From contig LNGD01000023.1 of NCBI GenBank assembly GCA_001587675.1, positions 1 to 16,697 of the forward strand: a DNA stretch of 16,697 bases, read 5' to 3'. Position numbers and translations under genes: made by a program. Of this stretch, positions 14,260 to 16,697 are shown in pieces. Positions within the stretch are counted from its first letter, which is position 1; each line of letters begins with the position of its first letter. The notes beneath the pieces are model-generated. The model searched no databases. It worked only from the letters and a program-made list of their open reading frames with translations, and was not told the origin of the DNA. This DNA comes from Candidatus Methanofastidiosum methylothiophilum (GTDB lineage Archaea; Methanobacteriota_B; Thermococci; Methanofastidiosales; Methanofastidiosaceae).

Positions 14260-16697
14260 ATGGAAAGACTATTCAAATATTATCCTGAAGATTTCAAAGA
14301 TCTTCCAGTCAAAGTAATTCATATGGATCTGATATTTGATATTTATGATACTTACACAAATGTTAAATCAAAATTAAGAGCAAAGTCTCTAGACTTGCCA
14401 ATTTCTAAAGTTGAACTTAATGCCAAGAATCTTCAGATTCTATCTGTCTGTGTAGAAAATTACGATACTAATTATCATTATAAACCAAATGAAAATGTCC
14501 TTGTTATAAATTTTAAAAATCCCGTGCCTCCTAGAACAGAATTTATTATTAGTACTGAAACAGTTTGCAGACCGACAAAGAATATTTTAGAAGGGCTTTA
14601 TTACGATGAAACTCCCAAAGGGGCTCCGCCTCAACAGATTACTCAATGTCAACAATGGGGATTTCAAAGAATAGTCCCATGTTTTGATAGCATGATGGCA
14701 AAATGCACATATAGAACTACAATAATAGCTGATGGAAGATATACTAATCTAATTACAAATGGGGATGTTTCAGAGGAAAGACATTCAATAGGGGGTGGCA
14801 GAGACAAAATAAAATATGATAATATTATTACTCCAATGGCGCCATATCTATTTTTCTTAGGAGTTGGAACTTATGCAACATTTAAGAGGGAATTTGAATA
14901 TCCAGACGGTCACAAATTTATGATTGAATTATTGGTGCCAATTGACTCAAAAAAAGAATTAGCAGAAAAAGCCTTAGATATCTTGCACAACAGCATAATA
15001 TGGGTATACCTATTTACTGGACCAAATCAATATGATAATCTTGATATTAGAAATAAAATGATGTCTTTAGTAGACGAACGAGAAGAATTGAAAGCTAAAG
15101 GAAATTCAGATAAACTTGAATTAGTAAGAAAGGAATTATTTGAACTTAATAAAAAAATTGTTCCAGGTTACAAATACACTGGCACAGTCTATCGTGAAAT
15201 AGGGATGCAGAATTCTGATTTTGGAGGTATGGAGAACGTTGGGAATACCACCATTAGTACAAACAGGATAATGCCTTTTGAGGATATGACTGATAACGGA
15301 TTTGAATATATGATAGCAGTTAAGGTACATGAATATTATCATAACTTAAATGGTTCAGAAGTCACAGGTAAAGACCCATTTCAAATATGGTTAAATGAGG
15401 CAGTTACAGTAATCATAGAAAAGCAATATCTTGAATACCTTTTTGGAAAAGACTATACAAGATTAAAAACAGTTTTGACTTTGCTTGCTCCAAGCAGTGG
15501 TACTTTTGCATCAGATCAAGGTTCATCGGTAATGCCAATATTACCCGATGGATTTAACGACCCTAACGAATTAATTACGGGTGTTACATATGTTAAAGCG
15601 CCAGAGTTTGTAAAAATGATTGAAACTATAATGGGCAAAGAGAATTTTGCCAAAGCTTTAGACTTATACCATAAAAAATTCAGTCATGGAAATGCTACAA
15701 CTCAAGACTGGATCGAAGCAATGGAAGAAATTTCTGGAAGAGATTTTTCAAAGATGTCGCAAATATGGTTAAAACAAACAGGTTTCCCAACTGTTGAGAT
15801 CTCCTCATCTTACGATTTTATTAAAAAAACTTTAAAAGTTAAATTAAAACAATTAATACCAAAAGATCGATTATATTGGGAGTTTCCATTAAAAATTGCA
15901 GTAGTTGATTCTGAGGGCAATGACATTATAGAAAAGATTGAAATAATCAATGGCCCAGAAACTGAAATATTATTTTTTAATATCCCCAAGTCACATTTTC
16001 TATCTATTAATAGAGACTATTCTTTTTATGGAAAGATAAATTATGAAGCCTCAGATGAGGAACTTATTTTGCAAATAAAGAAGGATAAGAATATTATTGC
16101 AAAATTTGTTTCATTCTACACTCTTTTGGATAGAGAAAAGATAAGATTGATAGAAAATTCTAACTCAAAACCGAAAGAGGATATAATCGATTTGTATTTT
16201 GAAATTCTGTCTAACGAAGATCTTATTGAAAAGGTAGGAGGACAGTTTGTCACTCTTTTTGAATCTGTGGATGATAATAGATATTCCCACCATTATACTA
16301 AACTATACGATATTAAAAAGAAAATAATGAAAGCGATTGCAGAAAAATACAAGAAAGAACTTATTCAAATTTATAATCAGTATAATATAAACTATTTTGG
16401 TAAGACTTACATTGATACAAAAAAGACAGAAATAAAAATGAGACAGGTGAAGAACATAGCTTTATCTTTATTGTCAACTCTTGATACTAAAGATATTCAT
16501 TTAATAATAAAAGAGCAACTTATAAATTCAACTGCTGCGACAGATAAACTTGTCGCTTTTGCCGCATACCTCAATAGTAGTGCAAAAGATAAAATGGAAT
16601 TACTAAAAACATTTGAAGATATGTCAAAAAAAAGTTTAATAAGCTGGGAATCGTTTCTTGGAATCATATCATCTAATAGCAGTGAAGATACTATAGA
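14260..16697 (+). CDS. M1 aminopeptidase, PepN type (3' partial)
   Basis: An open frame runs from ATG 14260 to the window edge, about 812 codons without a stop. It encodes a zinc aminopeptidase that removes N-terminal residues from peptides in the cytosol. The substrate-binding motif is FGGMEN (321-326). Zinc ligands are H357 and H361 in HEYYH and E380 in LNEAVTV, the exact HExxH-x18-E spacing of family M1, with E358 as catalytic base. Y444 in VTYVKAPE is the likely transition-state tyrosine. The region after residue 520 resembles the C-terminal domains of PepN. Between the YD of GPNQYD (258-259) and VYREIG (310-315) lies an extra segment of about 48 residues, rich in Lys and Glu, absent from E. 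coli PepN. GTGAT three bases before the ATG is a possible binding site. There is no signal peptide. Confidence 0.92.
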   Translation, partial: MERLFKYYPEDFKDLPVKVIHMDLIFDIYDTYTNVKSKLRAKSLDLPISKVELNAKNLQILSVCVENYDTNYHYKPNENVLVINFKNPVPPRTEFIISTETVCRPTKNILEGLYYDETPKGAPPQQITQCQQWGFQRIVPCFDSMMAKCTYRTTIIADGRYTNLITNGDVSEERHSIGGGRDKIKYDNIITPMAPYLFFLGVGTYATFKREFEYPDGHKFMIELLVPIDSKKELAEKALDILHNSIIWVYLFTGPNQYDNLDIRNKMMSLVDEREELKAKGNSDKLELVRKELFELNKKIVPGYKYTGTVYREIGMQNSDFGGMENVGNTTISTNRIMPFEDMTDNGFEYMIAVKVHEYYHNLNGSEVTGKDPFQIWLNEAVTVIIEKQYLEYLFGKDYTRLKTVLTLLAPSSGTFASDQGSSVMPILPDGFNDPNELITGVTYVKAPEFVKMIETIMGKENFAKALDLYHKKFSHGNATTQDWIEAMEEISGRDFSKMSQIWLKQTGFPTVEISSSYDFIKKTLKVKLKQLIPKDRLYWEFPLKIAVVDSEGNDIIEKIEIINGPETEILFFNIPKSHFLSINRDYSFYGKINYEASDEELILQIKKDKNIIAKFVSFYTLLDREKIRLIENSNSKPKEDIIDLYFEILSNEDLIEKVGGQFVTLFESVDDNRYSHHYTKLYDIKKKIMKAIAEKYKKELIQIYNQYNINYFGKTYIDTKKTEIKMRQVKNIALSLLSTLDTKDIHLIIKEQLINSTAATDKLVAFAAYLNSSAKDKMELLKTFEDMSKKSLISWESFLGIISSNSSEDTI

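Noticed and set aside
15136..15342. Minus-strand 68-codon frame
   Set aside because: It is antisense to the GGMEN-HEYYH region of the aminopeptidase, so it is a shadow frame.

Overview
The window looks like a piece of a low-GC euryarchaeal chromosome. The evidence is an archaeosine synthase (arcS/tgtA2), an Nbp35/Mrp-type ATPase, a KaiC-like RecA ATPase, a long-form HisG, archaeal TATA boxes about 25 bp upstream of several start codons (implying leaderless or short-leader mRNAs), and GGTG/GAGGT-type ribosome binding sites on other genes. Base composition is roughly 30% GC by eye. An uncultured methanogen-related lineage such as Methanofastidiosa would fit, but I cannot prove the taxon from sequence alone. 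There is no sign of an IS element, prophage, CRISPR array, tRNA or rRNA; this is mostly a housekeeping and cell-surface segment.

Layout. Positions 1-353 are very AT-rich with no gene I can support. Positions 354-2389 hold a secreted right-handed beta-helix protein followed by a HExxH zinc-peptidase-like protein. A SemiSWEET sugar transporter (minus, 2390-2644) is divergent from a secreted/membrane beta-propeller protein (2724-4238). Positions 4296-8341 form a tight plus-strand operon: purB, arcS, a YjbQ/UPF0047 protein and an inositol monophosphatase-family phosphatase. A peroxiredoxin-fold protein without its catalytic cysteine (minus, 8346-8885) is divergent from hisG (9011-9880). A single-pass surface protein with TPR repeats (minus, 9887-11287) is divergent from an mrp plus MBL-hydrolase pair (11428-13055). 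Acylphosphatase (minus, 13056-13328) is divergent from a KaiC-like ATPase (13423-14223). An M1 aminopeptidase of PepN type starts at 14260 and runs off the right edge.

How the parts fit. The operon mixes purine synthesis (PurB), tRNA G15 modification (ArcS) and two small-molecule enzymes. HisG opens histidine synthesis but stands alone here. Mrp and the MBL protein are translationally coupled. Three secreted or membrane-anchored proteins (beta-helix, propeller, TPR surface protein) suggest an envelope rich in adhesive or scaffold modules. All four convergent gene pairs abut within 0-6 bp, so their mRNA 3' ends must overlap.

I see no complete, clearly new multi-gene system. The most unusual items are a peroxiredoxin-fold pseudoenzyme, an approximately 48-residue helical insertion just before the GxMEN motif of the aminopeptidase, an unassigned HEIGH zincin paired with a beta-helix protein, and two candidate operators (a 7-5-7 inverted repeat at hisG and an 8-bp direct repeat at mrp).
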